A DNA stretch of 64,000 nt from Rubrivivax sp. (GCA_026125665.1 JAHCKS010000004.1:62001-126000), one strand, 5' to 3'; counted from the stretch's first letter, positions 48,241-57,485 are shown. A program made the numbers and translations. The notes: generated from the sequence alone by a model not told the origin.

Positions 48241-49095
48241 TCAGGCGGCGGGCTCCAGCAGCATCATCCCGGCTGCGGTGTTCGAGATCGGGATGTGGTA
48301 GTTCTGATGCACGCGCTTCACCGGCCCCTCGCCGAGCGCGGCACGCGCCGCCAGCCACATCACCAGTTCCACGCCCTGCGTGCCCGTCTTCTCCACCAGC
48401 TCGTGGATGCTGAACTGCGTCGCCCAGCGCGGGTCGTGCACCAGGCTCTCCATGAACTGCAGGTCGAAGTCCTTGTTGATGAAGCCGGCGCGCTCGCCAT
48501 CGAGCTGGTGCGAGAGCCCGCCGGTGCCGAGCACGAGCACGCGCTCGCTGCCGGGCCAGCTGCGGATCGCCTCGCCCACCGCTTCGCCGAGCGCCCAGCA
48601 GCGCTTCGCGCTCGGCAGCGGGAACTGCACCGTGTTGATGGCGATCGGCACGATGCGCAGCGGCCACGCGCCCGTGCGTTCGCAGCCGGGCCACAGCAGC
48701 GCCATCGGCACCGTGAGCGCGTGGTCGACCAGCATCTCCTGGCAGGTGGTGAGGTCGAAGTCGCGCGCGACGAGCTGCTCGACGAGGTGCCACGAAAGCT
48801 TCGGCTCGCCGCGGAACGGCGCCATCTCGGGGATGCCCCAGCCTTCGTCAGCGTTGCGGTACTCGGCGGCGGCACCGACGGCGAAGGTGGGCATCTTGTC
48901 GAGGAAGAAGTTGAGGCCGTGGTCGTTGTAGAAGACGACGGCGACGTCCGGCCTCGCCTCTGCCAGCCAGCGGTGCACGGGCGGGAAGCCGTCGAAGAAC
49001 GGCTTCCAGTACGGGTCGGACTGCAGGTTCCTGGCGATGGCGCGGCCGATGGCCGGCACGTGCGAGGTGGTGATGCTGCCGACGATCCGGGCCAT
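48241..49095 (-). CDS. pmdB: protocatechuate 4,5-dioxygenase, beta (catalytic) subunit
   Basis: A 284-aa LigB-superfamily extradiol dioxygenase that cleaves protocatechuate to 4-carboxy-2-hydroxymuconate semialdehyde. Iron and catalytic residues are evident: His in TTSHVPAIG, His in VFYNDHGLNFF, and the later His in LGTGGLSHQLDG. It closes with YHIPISNTAAGMMLLEP. It lies 29 bp after the alpha-subunit gene. The rest of the 4,5-cleavage pathway (aldehyde dehydrogenase, lactonase, hydratase, aldolase) is not in the window. Gallate or another catechol remains a possible substrate. Confidence 0.92.
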   Translation of the reverse strand: MARIVGSITTSHVPAIGRAIARNLQSDPYWKPFFDGFPPVHRWLAEARPDVAVVFYNDHGLNFFLDKMPTFAVGAAAEYRNADEGWGIPEMAPFRGEPKLSWHLVEQLVARDFDLTTCQEMLVDHALTVPMALLWPGCERTGAWPLRIVPIAINTVQFPLPSAKRCWALGEAVGEAIRSWPGSERVLVLGTGGLSHQLDGERAGFINKDFDLQFMESLVHDPRWATQFSIHELVEKTGTQGVELVMWLAARAALGEGPVKRVHQNYHIPISNTAAGMMLLEPAA

Positions 49096-49124
49096 GGCGC
49101 GGGTCTCCTTGTGTTGCGTGGGGT

Positions 49125-49463
49125 TCAGCGCTGCGCCAGCAGCTTCGCCTTGAACTCGGCCTTGCTCATGCCGGTCTGCAGCGCGCCCAGGTCCTGCACG
49201 TCCAGGCCCAGGATGCCGGCGAACTTGGCCAGGTAGTACACGTTGCCGCCGGCGGCGATGAGGCCGAGCACGTCTCGGCTGGCGATGGCCTCGCGCTGCG
49301 CCGCGTCGAGCCCGTACTTCGCGCAGTAGGCGGCCTCGTCGCGCCGGAACTCCTCGCGGTTGGCGGCCGAGTTGAACGAGAAGCACATCTTGTTGAGCGC
49401 GTAGCCCTTCATGGCCTGCGTGCCGTCGAACAGCGTGGTGCCGGGAATCTCGGGCAAGGCCAT
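49125..49463 (-). CDS. pmdA: protocatechuate 4,5-dioxygenase, alpha subunit
   Basis: A 112-aa LigA-type subunit that lids the active site of PmdB. Characteristic sequence is IPGTTLFDGTQAMKGYALNK, MCFSFNSAANREEF and the late LAKFAGILGLDVQDLGALQTG. ATG 49463 has aggagac upstream. The 70-bp gap to the divergent LysR gene must contain both promoters, and the LysR product is the natural candidate regulator. Confidence 0.92.
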   Translation of the reverse strand: MALPEIPGTTLFDGTQAMKGYALNKMCFSFNSAANREEFRRDEAAYCAKYGLDAAQREAIASRDVLGLIAAGGNVYYLAKFAGILGLDVQDLGALQTGMSKAEFKAKLLAQR

Positions 49464-49533
49464 GGCATGTCTCCTGCGGACGAACGCCGGCAGTGTCCCG
49501 GCCTCGCGGCCGGCGAAAAAGGCGCCGATACTC

Positions 49534-50637
49534 ATGCCACGCATGAACGGCATCGATCGGTCGCGCGCCGGTGCCAGCCCGGCCGCTTCGGGTGTCTCGG
49601 GCACTTCGGCCCCGGCGACGCGCCCCGACTACCTGGAGCTCGACGGCCACCTGCTGCAGCTGCTGCTGGCGGTGGCGGAAGAGGGTTCGGTGACGCGCGC
49701 CGCCGAGCGGCTGGCGGTGACGCAATCGGCCGTGAGCCACGGCCTCGCGCGGCTGCGCCGCATCACCGGCGACGAGCTCTTCGTCAAGAGCGGCCGCGGC
49801 ATCGCGCCCACGGCGCTGGCCGGCCTGCTGGCCGAGCGCGCGCGGCGGCTGCTGGACGACCTGCGCGCCTTCGGCCGTGCCGCCGGCTTCGAGCCGGCGC
49901 GGCTGGTGGAGACCTTCACGATCGCCGCCAACGACCTGCAGCGCGACCTGCTGCTGCCGGCGCTGCTGCGGCGGCTGCGCGCGGCGGCGCCGGGCGTGAC
50001 GATGCGCATCGTGCCGTCGAATGCGCCGACGCCGTCGCTGCTGCGCGACGAGGGCTGCCACCTCGTCGTCACGCCGCGCCCGCCACAGGGCAGCGACATC
50101 GTGCAGCGGCGCCTGTTCGAGGACCGGCACGTCGTCTTCCACGACCCGGCGTTCGCGCCGCCGAACACGCGCGAGGCCTGGCTCGCGGCCGAGCACGTGA
50201 CCGTGCTCTACGAGGGCCGCCGCGGCCTGCATTTCGACGAGTGGCTGCACGGCGATGGGCTGCAGCGGCGCGTCGTGGCCACGGTGCCGGGCATGGCGGC
50301 GCTCGCGTCACTGGTGCGCGGCGGGCCGTGGCTGGCCACCGCGCCGTCGCTGCTGGCCGAGGGCGCGCTGCGCGGGCTCGGTATGGCCGAGCTGCCGTTC
50401 GCCGCGCCGCCGCTGCGCATGTACGCCGTGTGGCACATGCGCCACCAGGCCGACCCGGTGATGCGCTGGCTGCGCGACGAGCTCGACGCCGTGGTCGCCG
50501 ACGTGCTGGCGCGCGCCGCGCGGCCCGTGCCGCCACGCCTGCCACGGAACGGCCTGGCCGCGGCGCCGCCGCCGGTCGCCCGCAGGGCCCGCCCCGCGGC
50601 AAAGCCGCCCAACCAGAAGGAGACCCGTCGCCCATGA
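49534..50637 (+). CDS. LysR-family transcriptional regulator, probable pmdAB regulator
   Basis: A 367-aa LysR protein. The HTH (about 33-92) has LLQLLLAVAEEGSVTRAAER and LAVTQSAVSHGLARLR, followed by the hinge GDELFVKSGRGIAPT and a NodD/PcaQ-like effector domain. About 30 Ala-rich residues precede the HTH and about 30 basic/Pro-rich residues follow the domain. It is divergent from pmdAB across 70 bp, the classic LysR arrangement. Its stop overlaps the start of the aldo/keto reductase gene (ATGA), tying that gene to the regulator. Confidence 0.88.
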   Translation: MPRMNGIDRSRAGASPAASGVSGTSAPATRPDYLELDGHLLQLLLAVAEEGSVTRAAERLAVTQSAVSHGLARLRRITGDELFVKSGRGIAPTALAGLLAERARRLLDDLRAFGRAAGFEPARLVETFTIAANDLQRDLLLPALLRRLRAAAPGVTMRIVPSNAPTPSLLRDEGCHLVVTPRPPQGSDIVQRRLFEDRHVVFHDPAFAPPNTREAWLAAEHVTVLYEGRRGLHFDEWLHGDGLQRRVVATVPGMAALASLVRGGPWLATAPSLLAEGALRGLGMAELPFAAPPLRMYAVWHMRHQADPVMRWLRDELDAVVADVLARAARPVPPRLPRNGLAAAPPPVARRARPAAKPPNQKETRRP

Positions 50638-51669
50638 ACACGCCATCGTCCCCGTCGTACGAGCCGCTCGGCGCCAGCGGCCTGAAGGTGCCGCGCCTGT
50701 GGCTGGGCACGATGCTCTTCGGCGAGCAGACGCCCGAGGCCGAGGCGGCCTCGCTGCTCGCGGCCACGCGCGAGCGTGGCCTGAACGCGCTCGACACCGC
50801 CGACGTCTACACCGGCGGCGAAAGCGAGCGCATCGTCGGCCGCCTCGTCAAGGGCGAGCGCGAGCGCTGGATCGTCGCCAGCAAGGCCGCCAACCCGATC
50901 GGCACCGATCCGAACGACCGCGGTGCCTCGCGCCGCTGGCTGACGCGCGCCGTCGAGGCGAGCCTGAAGCGCCTGAACACCGACGTCATCGACCTGTACT
51001 ACCTGCACCGCGACGACGAGACGACGCCGGTGGAGGAGACGGTGGCGACGATGGCGCTGCTCATCGAGCGCGGCCGCATCCTCTACTGGGGCCTGTCGAA
51101 CTTCCGCGCCTGGCGCGTGGCCGAGCTGGCCGAGACGGCGCGGCGCCTCGGCGTGCCGCCGCCGGTGGTGTGCCAGCCGCCCTACAGCCTGGTGACGCGC
51201 GGCGCCGAGGCCGAGCTGCTGCCCGCCTGCGCGCGCTACGGCCTCGGGGTCGTCTGCTACAGCCCGCTCGCGCGCGGCGTGCTTTCCGGCAAGTACGCCG
51301 CCGGCGGTGAGGCGCCGCCCGCCCGCCGACAGCCGGGCCGCGCGCAGCGACAAGCGCCTCATGCAGACCGAATGGCGACCGGAGTCGTTGAGGGTCTCGC
51401 AGGAGCTCAAGGCGCACGCCGCGGCGCGGGGCTTGAGCCCGACGCAGCTGGCCATCGCCTGGGTGCTGAACAACCGGCTCGTCAGCGGCGTCATCGGCGG
51501 ACCGCGCACGCTGGCGCAGTGGGGTGACTACCTGGAGGCACTCGACGCGCGCGTGACGGCCGAAGACGAAGCCTGGGTGGATGCGCGCGTGCGGCCCGGG
51601 CATGCGTCGACGGCCGGGTACACCGACCCGGTCTATCCGGTGACGGGGCGGCAGCCGCGCGCCGCCTGA
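50634..51669 (+). pseudogene. aldo/keto reductase, frame broken once
   Basis: NADPH-dependent aldo/keto reductase of the YajO/YhdN type. The N-terminal part reads from ATG 50634 with LGTMLFGEQTPE, LNALDTADVYTGG (catalytic Asp and Tyr), ASKAANPIG (Lys) and DLYYLHRDDE (His). From about 51315 the coding continues in another frame (DKRLMQTEWRPESLRVSQEL, LSPTQLAIAWVLNN) to 51669. The break lies in ccgcccgcccgccg, where deleting one C restores the frame. This is either an inactivating indel or a sequencing error. The start overlaps the LysR stop. Confidence 0.82.
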
Positions 51670-51857
51670 TCGGCGCCTCCGGGTCGGCAGGTCGCATCCC
51701 GACCGCCGGCCCGGCCTGCATCGGGGTGTGGCGATCGCGGTGCGCCCGGGCTCCGCACACGCCGCAGGGAGAATGCTGGCCCAGCGCGCGGTGCGCTGGT
51801 GCAAGATGGCCTTGCGCCGCCCCCCGGCGCGAACTGCGTTGCCCACCGCCCGCCGCC

Positions 51858-53102
51858 ATGCTGCAACTCGACTTCCACCCCACCGGCCGCCACTTCCTGC
51901 AGATCCCCGGGCCGAGCCCGGTGCCCGACCGCATCCTGCGAGCGATGAGCCTGCCGACCATCGACCACCGCGGGCCGGAGTTCGGTGCGCTCGGCCTGAA
52001 GGTGCTGGCGAAGTTGCGCGAGGTGTTCCGCACGAAGCATCCGGTGGTCGTCTATCCGTCGTCGGGCACCGGTGCCTGGGAGGCCGCGCTCGTCAACACG
52101 CTGTCGGCCGGCGACCACGTGCTGATGGTCGAGACCGGGCACTTCGCGGCGCTGTGGGCGAAGCTCGCGCAGCGCCTCGGGCTGAAGGTCGAGGTCATCG
52201 CGTGGGAAGGGCCGGACGAGCACCTGCCGGTGGCGCCGAACTGGCGGCGCGGCGTCGACGCGGCGCTGGTCGAGAGGCGGCTGCGCGCCGATGCCGCACG
52301 CAGCATCAAGGCGGTGTGCGTGGTGCACAACGAGACCTCCACCGGCGTCACGTCCGACATCGCTGCCGTGCGGCGCGCCATCGACGCCGCCGGGCACCCG
52401 GCGCTCTTCATGGTCGACACGATCTCGGGGCTGGCCTGCGCCGACTACCGGCACGACGAATGGGGCGTCGACGTCACGGTCAGCGGCTCGCAGAAGGGGC
52501 TGATGCTGCCGCCGGGCATCGGCTTCAACGCCATCTCGCCGCGCGCGCTGGAGGCGGCGAAGCGGGCGACGCTGCCGCGCTCGTACTTCGCGTGGGACGA
52601 GATCGTCGCGATGAACAAGGACGGCTACTGGCCGTACACGCCGAACACGAACCTGCTCTATGGCCTCGCGGAGTCGCTCGAGATGCTCGCCGCCGAGGGG
52701 CTGCCGCGGGTGTTCGCACGGCACCAGCGCTGGGCCGCGGGCGTGCGCGCGGCGGTCGCTGCGTGGGGGCTGCCGATCCAGTGTGCCGACCCGGCGGTGT
52801 ACTCGCCGGTGCTGACCGGCGTGATCACGCCGCCGGGCGTGGACGCCGATGCGCTGCGCAAGCTCATTCACGAGCGCTTCGACCTCTCGCTCGGCACGGG
52901 CCTGGGCAAGGTGAAGGGCCGCATGTTCCGCATCGGGCACCTGGGCGACAGCAACGACCTCACGCTCGTGGCCACGCTCGCCGGCTGCGAGATGGGGATG
53001 AAGCTCGCCGGCGTCAGGCTCGCCGGCAGCGGCGTGGCCGCGGCGATGGAGTACTTCGCGGCGCACCCGGGTGGCGGTCGGGGCTCATCTCCAGCGGGCT
53101 GA
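51858..53102 (+). CDS. sgaA: serine-glyoxylate aminotransferase family protein
   Basis: A 414-aa class V PLP aminotransferase. It opens FHPTGRHFLQIPGPSPVPD, typical of the SgaA/AGT group; YPSSGTGAWEAALVN binds phosphate, and the PLP Lys is in SGSQKGLMLPPG. RMFRIGHLGDSNDLTL near the C-terminus contains the substrate-carboxylate Arg region. It converts serine plus glyoxylate to hydroxypyruvate plus glycine in the serine cycle and photorespiration-like salvage; alanine-glyoxylate activity is an alternative. The final about 12 residues are variable. Nothing is seen in the 188 bp upstream except a possible promoter region. Confidence 0.92.
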   Translation: MLQLDFHPTGRHFLQIPGPSPVPDRILRAMSLPTIDHRGPEFGALGLKVLAKLREVFRTKHPVVVYPSSGTGAWEAALVNTLSAGDHVLMVETGHFAALWAKLAQRLGLKVEVIAWEGPDEHLPVAPNWRRGVDAALVERRLRADAARSIKAVCVVHNETSTGVTSDIAAVRRAIDAAGHPALFMVDTISGLACADYRHDEWGVDVTVSGSQKGLMLPPGIGFNAISPRALEAAKRATLPRSYFAWDEIVAMNKDGYWPYTPNTNLLYGLAESLEMLAAEGLPRVFARHQRWAAGVRAAVAAWGLPIQCADPAVYSPVLTGVITPPGVDADALRKLIHERFDLSLGTGLGKVKGRMFRIGHLGDSNDLTLVATLAGCEMGMKLAGVRLAGSGVAAAMEYFAAHPGGGRGSSPAG

Positions 53103-53127
53103 GTTCGTGCCTCGCCGGTGGCGGCGG

Positions 53128-53389
53128 GATCGGGCCGACGGGGTGCCCTGCGCCGCTCATGTCCTCTTTCGAGGGCCCAGCTTCGCTGGTCCCTCGAATG
53201 CCCCCTTGACTTCGCTGCGCAGGGCACCCCGTCGGCCCGATCCGGCATCGCCGTGCACTTCGTCGGAGACAGACCACGGTGCCACGCCAAGGACGTCGGG
53301 GGGTCGGCGCAGCGAAATCAAGGGGGCATTGGGGGGACCAGCGAAGCTGGGCCGCCCAAAGAGGACATTCGCGGAGCCGACCCCCCGGC
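53128..53389. repeat. two inverted copies of a structured hairpin repeat
   Basis: Copy 1 has perfect 26-bp arms (53128-53153 and 53217-53242) enclosing an inner hairpin: 8-bp stem 53168-53175/53191-53198 around ccagc-ttc-gctgg. Copy 2 lies in opposite orientation with arms 53295-53308/53376-53389 (13 of 14 pair) and the same inner loop as ccagcgaagctgg. The roughly 60-bp cores are near identical when one is reversed, but the stem segments differ and still pair within each copy. The element fills the gap between the convergent sgaA and lactonase genes, which otherwise shows no gene. Confidence 0.8.
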
Positions 53390-53464
53390 GGCCCTGGCGC
53401 GCCGCGACCTCGACTGAACTGAGCCGAGCTGGAATCAGCTGAGGGTCGGATGCGCAGGCCGCCT

Positions 53465-54439
53465 TCAGGCCACTGCCCCACGCGTGTTCACGTACAGCGC
53501 ATACAGCGAGTGGCTGGCGGCCATGAAGAGCCGGTTGCGCTTCGGCCCGCCGAAGCAGACGTTGGCGCAGCGTTCGGGCAGGTGGATGTGCGCGAGTGCC
53601 TGGCCCTGCGGGTCGTAGACCCGCACGCCGTCGAGCTCGTCGGGTTTCGCGGCGAGCGAGCCGTCGCTGCCGAAACCGCACCAGACGTTGCCGAGCACGT
53701 CCACGGCGATGCCGTCGAAGGCGCCGGGGCCCTCGGCGCTGACGAAGAGGCGCTTGTTGACGAGCTTGTCGCCGGCCACGTCGTAGGCCCAGATCAGTCG
53801 GTGCGGCTTGGCGCGGCTCTCGACGACGTACATCACCTTCTCGTCGGGGCTGAAGGCGAGGCCGTTGGAACCCGCCAAGTCTTCGACCACGCAGGCGAGC
53901 TCGCCGCTGCCGGGGTCGATGCGGTAGACGCCGTGCGGCAGCTCGGGCTCGGCCGGCTCGCCTTCCCACCAGCCAAGGATTCCGAAGGGCGGGTCGGTGA
54001 ACCACACTGCGCCGCGTCCCTCGCCCGTCATCTGGCAGACGATGTCGTTCGGCGAATTCAGCCGCTTGCCCTTGTAGCGCTCGGCGAGCACGGTGATGCG
54101 GCCGTCGTACTCGGTGCGCGTGACGCGGCGCGTGCCGTGTTCGCAGGCGAGCAGGCGACCGGCCGTGTCGCGCGCCAGGCCGTTGGCGTGGTGGCTGGGC
54201 TTGCGGAACTCGCTCAGTTGGCCGCTGCTTTCGTCCCAGCGCAGGATGCGGTCGTTCGGGATGTCGGAGAACAGCAGGTAGCGCCCGTCGCCGAACCACA
54301 CCGGCCCTTCGGCCCAGTAGAAGCCGGTGGCCAGCCGCTCCACCGTGCCCGACAGCAGGCGCAGCGCGAGGAAACGCTCGTCGAGCACCTCGATGCACGG
54401 GTCGGGCAGGCGGTGGTTGGGCGTGAAGGGCTCGTTCAT
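53465..54439 (-). CDS. SMP-30/gluconolactonase-family lactonase
   Basis: A 324-aa six-bladed beta-propeller lactonase. Metal-binding landmarks are the Glu in [19 protein letters not shown] (EGPVW), the Asn/Asp pair in [11 protein letters not shown] and [16 protein letters not shown], and Asp in [15 protein letters not shown]. Given its place at the end of the udh-dctPQM run, it probably opens the aldaro-1,5-lactone formed by uronate dehydrogenase. No signal peptide is present, so it acts in the cytoplasm. Confidence 0.9.
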   Translation of the reverse strand: MNEPFTPNHRLPDPCIEVLDERFLALRLLSGTVERLATGFYWAEGPVWFGDGRYLLFSDIPNDRILRWDESSGQLSEFRKPSHHANGLARDTAGRLLACEHGTRRVTRTEYDGRITVLAERYKGKRLNSPNDIVCQMTGEGRGAVWFTDPPFGILGWWEGEPAEPELPHGVYRIDPGSGELACVVEDLAGSNGLAFSPDEKVMYVVESRAKPHRLIWAYDVAGDKLVNKRLFVSAEGPGAFDGIAVDVLGNVWCGFGSDGSLAAKPDELDGVRVYDPQGQALAHIHLPERCANVCFGGPKRNRLFMAASHSLYALYVNTRGAVA

Positions 54440-54493
54440 GGCGGGTTCGTGGTTCGATGCATGGACACGCGCCGTCGTGGCGCGCAGGCGCGC

Positions 54494-55777
54494 TCAGCGC
54501 AGCAGCACGCCCGGCAGCCACAGCGAGATCGCCGGGATGTAGGTCACGAGCAGCAGCGCGAAGCACATCGCACCGTAGAACGGCCACAGCTCGCGGGACA
54601 CCTGCTCCATCGTCACCCTGCCGATGGCGCAGCCGACGAACAGCGTCGGCCCGACCGGCGGCGTGATGAGGCCGATGCCGAGGTTGGTGATCATGATCAT
54701 GCCGAAGTGCACCGGGTCGATGCCCAGCGTCTTGATCACCGGCAGGAAGATCGGCGTGCAGATCAGCAGCATCGGCGCCACGTCCATGAAGGTGCCGAGC
54801 AGCAGCAGCAGGATGTTGACGAGCAGCAGGAAGACGACCTTGTCGTTGGAGATCGTCAGGAACAGCTCGGTGATCTTCGCCGGCACCTGCATGATGGCCA
54901 TCATGTAGCCGAAGGCCACCGAGAAGCCGATCAGCATCATCACCATCGCCACCGTCTTGACGACGCGGTGCATCAGGTGCGGCAGGTCGCGCCACCGGTA
55001 GTCGCGGTAGACGAACAGCGTCACGACGAACGCGTACACGCAGGCCACGGCGGCGGACTCGGTGGGCGTGAACACGCCCGAGAGGATGCCGCCCATGATG
55101 ATGACGATCGTGATGAGGCCCCACACGGCCTCGCGCACGATGCGCGGCACGTCGGAGAGCGCGATCGGCTCGCCCTTGGGCAGGTTCTTGCGGTGCGCCG
55201 TCCACAGCACGAGGGCGATCAGGCACACGCCGAACAGCAGGCCCGGGAACACGCCGGCCAGGAACAGGTGCGCCACCGAGATCGTGCCGCCGGCAGCGAG
55301 CGAGTAGATCACCGCGTTGTGCGAAGGCGGGATCATCAGCGCCTGCACCGAGCCGCAGATGGTGACGTTGGTCGAGAAGACGCGCGGGTAACCCGCCTTC
55401 ACCATCTGCGGGATCATCACCGAGCCGATCGAAGCCGTATCGGCCACCGACGAGCCCGACACGCAGCCGAACAGGCTGCTGGCGAGCACGTTCACCAGCG
55501 CCAGCCCGCCGCGGATGGCGCCGACGAACACGCGCGCCAGGTTGATCAGCCGCTCGGCCATGCCACCCTCGGCCATGATGGCACCGGCGAGCACGAAGAA
55601 GGGGATGGCCAGCAGCGCGAAGTCGTCGGTGCCGTCGGAGATCTTCAGGATCACCGCCTCCAGCGGGATGTCGACCCACAGCGCGGCGATCAGCGCCGAC
55701 AGGCCCAGCGAATAGGCGACAGGCACGCCGAGGGCGCACAGCACCGCGAACGAGCCGAGAAGAACGACGGCATCCAC
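54494..55777 (-). CDS. dctM: TRAP transporter large permease
   Basis: A 427-aa DctM-type permease with about 12-13 membrane helices, the Na+-coupled transport channel of TRAP systems. Signatures include FAVLCALGVPVAYSLGLSAL, GSSVADTASIGSVMIP, MIPPSHNAVIYSLAAGG and the C-terminal ITPPVGPTLFVGCAIG. It lies 6 bp after dctQ and 54 bp before the lactonase gene. Sugar acids such as uronates are the likely cargo, from the operon context. Confidence 0.94.
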   Translation of the reverse strand: MDAVVLLGSFAVLCALGVPVAYSLGLSALIAALWVDIPLEAVILKISDGTDDFALLAIPFFVLAGAIMAEGGMAERLINLARVFVGAIRGGLALVNVLASSLFGCVSGSSVADTASIGSVMIPQMVKAGYPRVFSTNVTICGSVQALMIPPSHNAVIYSLAAGGTISVAHLFLAGVFPGLLFGVCLIALVLWTAHRKNLPKGEPIALSDVPRIVREAVWGLITIVIIMGGILSGVFTPTESAAVACVYAFVVTLFVYRDYRWRDLPHLMHRVVKTVAMVMMLIGFSVAFGYMMAIMQVPAKITELFLTISNDKVVFLLLVNILLLLLGTFMDVAPMLLICTPIFLPVIKTLGIDPVHFGMIMITNLGIGLITPPVGPTLFVGCAIGRVTMEQVSRELWPFYGAMCFALLLVTYIPAISLWLPGVLLR

Positions 55778-55783
55778 GGCGCG

Positions 55784-56308
55784 CTACTCCAGCTCGACCG
55801 CCCGGTCGCGGAACATGATCGATGTCGGCGGCGGCGGGCCGACCCAGATGCGCTCGACGAGGAACAGCAGCGTCAGCGCGCCGGCGATCGGGATCGGCAG
55901 GTAGACGATGCCCTGCTTGAGGCCGGGAAACTCGGCCATCGTCTGGAACCACGTGATGCGGCACAGGTGCGCGCCGTAGCCCAGCATGAACGCGGCGGTG
56001 AGCGCCATGCACAGGTGCACGCCCCAGCCCATGACGCGGCGCACCGCCGGCCGCACGGCGTTGAGCAGCGCCTCGACGGCGACGTGCGCGTTGGCGCGGT
56101 ACACCGCCGCGCCGCCGAGGAAGGAGAACATGACCATCATCACCACGGCCGCCGGCTCGGGCCACGACAACGGGCTGTTCACGACGTAGCGCATGAAGAC
56201 ACCGAGGGGAATGATCAGCGTGATCACCACCAGCGCCAGGGCCGAGAGCACGATGCAGGCGACGTAGATCCCCTCCATTGCCTGCGCGTAGCGTTGTCTT
56301 GCACTCAT
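55784..56308 (-). CDS. dctQ: TRAP transporter small permease
   Basis: A 174-aa DctQ-type subunit with four hydrophobic helices (VACIVLSALALVVITLIIP, AAVVMMVMFSFLGGAAVY, LCMALTAAFMLGYGAHL, IPIAGALTLLFLVERIW) and the conserved MRYVVNSPLSWPEPAAV between the first two. It scaffolds DctM. Sequence order and spacing identify it. It is separated from dctP by 141 bp containing a hairpin. Confidence 0.92.
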   Translation of the reverse strand: MSARQRYAQAMEGIYVACIVLSALALVVITLIIPLGVFMRYVVNSPLSWPEPAAVVMMVMFSFLGGAAVYRANAHVAVEALLNAVRPAVRRVMGWGVHLCMALTAAFMLGYGAHLCRITWFQTMAEFPGLKQGIVYLPIPIAGALTLLFLVERIWVGPPPPTSIMFRDRAVELE

Positions 56309-56362
56309 CTGCGGGGTCCACCCAGCAAAACCGCGCCCAGTGGCGCGGCGGTGTCGGGAGAA

Positions 56363-56405
56363 GCCCCGCGGGGTGGCGGGGCCTGGAGAGAGAGAGAAGA
56401 AAAGG
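56363..56405 (-). promoter_or_regulatory. intercistronic hairpin and CT tract between dctP and dctQ
   Basis: A perfect 7-bp stem (56363-56369 with 56376-56382, loop of 6) follows, on the coding strand, a pyrimidine tract of repeated CT (56386-56405). It sits in the 141-bp gap after the binding-protein gene. Such hairpins commonly protect the upstream mRNA so that the binding protein is made in excess over the permease. No strong T-run is present, so full termination is unlikely. Confidence 0.5.
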
Positions 56406-56449
56406 GCGAGCGGGCGGCTGCGCGTCCGGCGGCGGCCACCCGCCGCGGA

Positions 56450-57433
56450 CTACTTCGTGTCCTGGATGCGCTTGAGCAGCGCGGCGTACTTGCTGCCGTA
56501 CTTGTCGCGCACCGGCTGCGTGGCGGCGTAGAACGCGGCCTTGTCGGCCTCGACGAACTGCACGCCGGCGGCCTTCAGCTTGGCCGTGGCATCGCCGACG
56601 TAGGCGTCCCACAGCTGGCGCTGCTCCAGCTGCGCCTCGCGCGAGAGCTTGCGCACGAGCTCCTGGTCTTCCTTGGACAGGCCGTCCCAGGTGCGTTTCG
56701 AGAAGACGAAGATCTCCGGGATGATCAGGTGGCCGGTGAGGCTGTACACCTTGCTCACGGTGTAGTGGTTCTGCGCCAGCAGCGTCGGCGGGTTGTTCTC
56801 GGCGCCGTCGACCACACCCGTCTGCAGCGCGCCGAACAGCTCGTTGAAGCCCATCGCGACGCCGTTGCCGCCCATGGCGTTCATCGTTTCCACGAAGATG
56901 GGGTTGCCCATCATGCGGATCTTCATGCCCTTCAGGTCCGTCGGCTTCGTCACCGGCTTGTTGGCGTAGACGTTGCGCGTGCCGGCGTCCATCCAGCCGA
57001 GCACCACCAGGCGCGACTGCGGGCTGGCGGTGACGCGGTCGAGCAGGTCCTGGCCGATCGGGCCGTCGATGACCTTGCGCATGTGCGCCTCGTCGCGGAA
57101 GACGAACGGCAGGTTGAAGACGTTCAGGTCGTCGACCACCGGGCCCATCGCGCCCACCGAGATGCGCGCGATCTGCAGCGCGCCGACCTGCGCCTGCTCG
57201 ATCATCTCCTTCTCGCCGCCGAGCTGCATCGAGGGGTACATCTGGATCTTGATGCGCCCGTTCGTCGCCGCCTCGAGCTTCTTGCCCATGCGCTGGATGG
57301 CTTCCACCGTGGGGTAGCCGAGCGGGTGCACGTCGGAAGCCTTCCAGACGGTCTGGGCCCGCGCCACCAGCGGCACGGCGGTCCAGGCGGCCAGGGCCGC
57401 GCCGGTGGCGAGGACGGTTCTGCGGTTGCTCAT
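56450..57433 (-). CDS. dctP: TRAP transporter substrate-binding protein
   Basis: A 327-aa periplasmic DctP. The signal peptide (RRTVLATGAALAAWTAVPLV, cleavage after ARA) precedes SDVHPLGYPTVEAIQRMG. Family motifs are QAQVGALQIARISVGAMGP, MKIRMMGNPIFVETMNAMG (Arg that binds the carboxylate) and VVDGAENNPPTLLAQNHYTV. It belongs with the uronate/galacturonate-type TRAP binding proteins by operon context (udh, lactonase); the exact sugar acid is inferred only. Confidence 0.93.
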   Translation of the reverse strand: MSNRRTVLATGAALAAWTAVPLVARAQTVWKASDVHPLGYPTVEAIQRMGKKLEAATNGRIKIQMYPSMQLGGEKEMIEQAQVGALQIARISVGAMGPVVDDLNVFNLPFVFRDEAHMRKVIDGPIGQDLLDRVTASPQSRLVVLGWMDAGTRNVYANKPVTKPTDLKGMKIRMMGNPIFVETMNAMGGNGVAMGFNELFGALQTGVVDGAENNPPTLLAQNHYTVSKVYSLTGHLIIPEIFVFSKRTWDGLSKEDQELVRKLSREAQLEQRQLWDAYVGDATAKLKAAGVQFVEADKAAFYAATQPVRDKYGSKYAALLKRIQDTK

Positions 57434-57485
57434 CGCGGTGTCTCCTTGCGTTGTGAGCGGGAACGGACGCGGAACGGGCGGGCAC

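Noticed and set aside
53157-57485. 1442-codon minus-strand frame across the TRAP operon
   Set aside because: It is a shadow of dctPQM and the lactonase in another frame; the product is Arg/Pro-rich and matches nothing.
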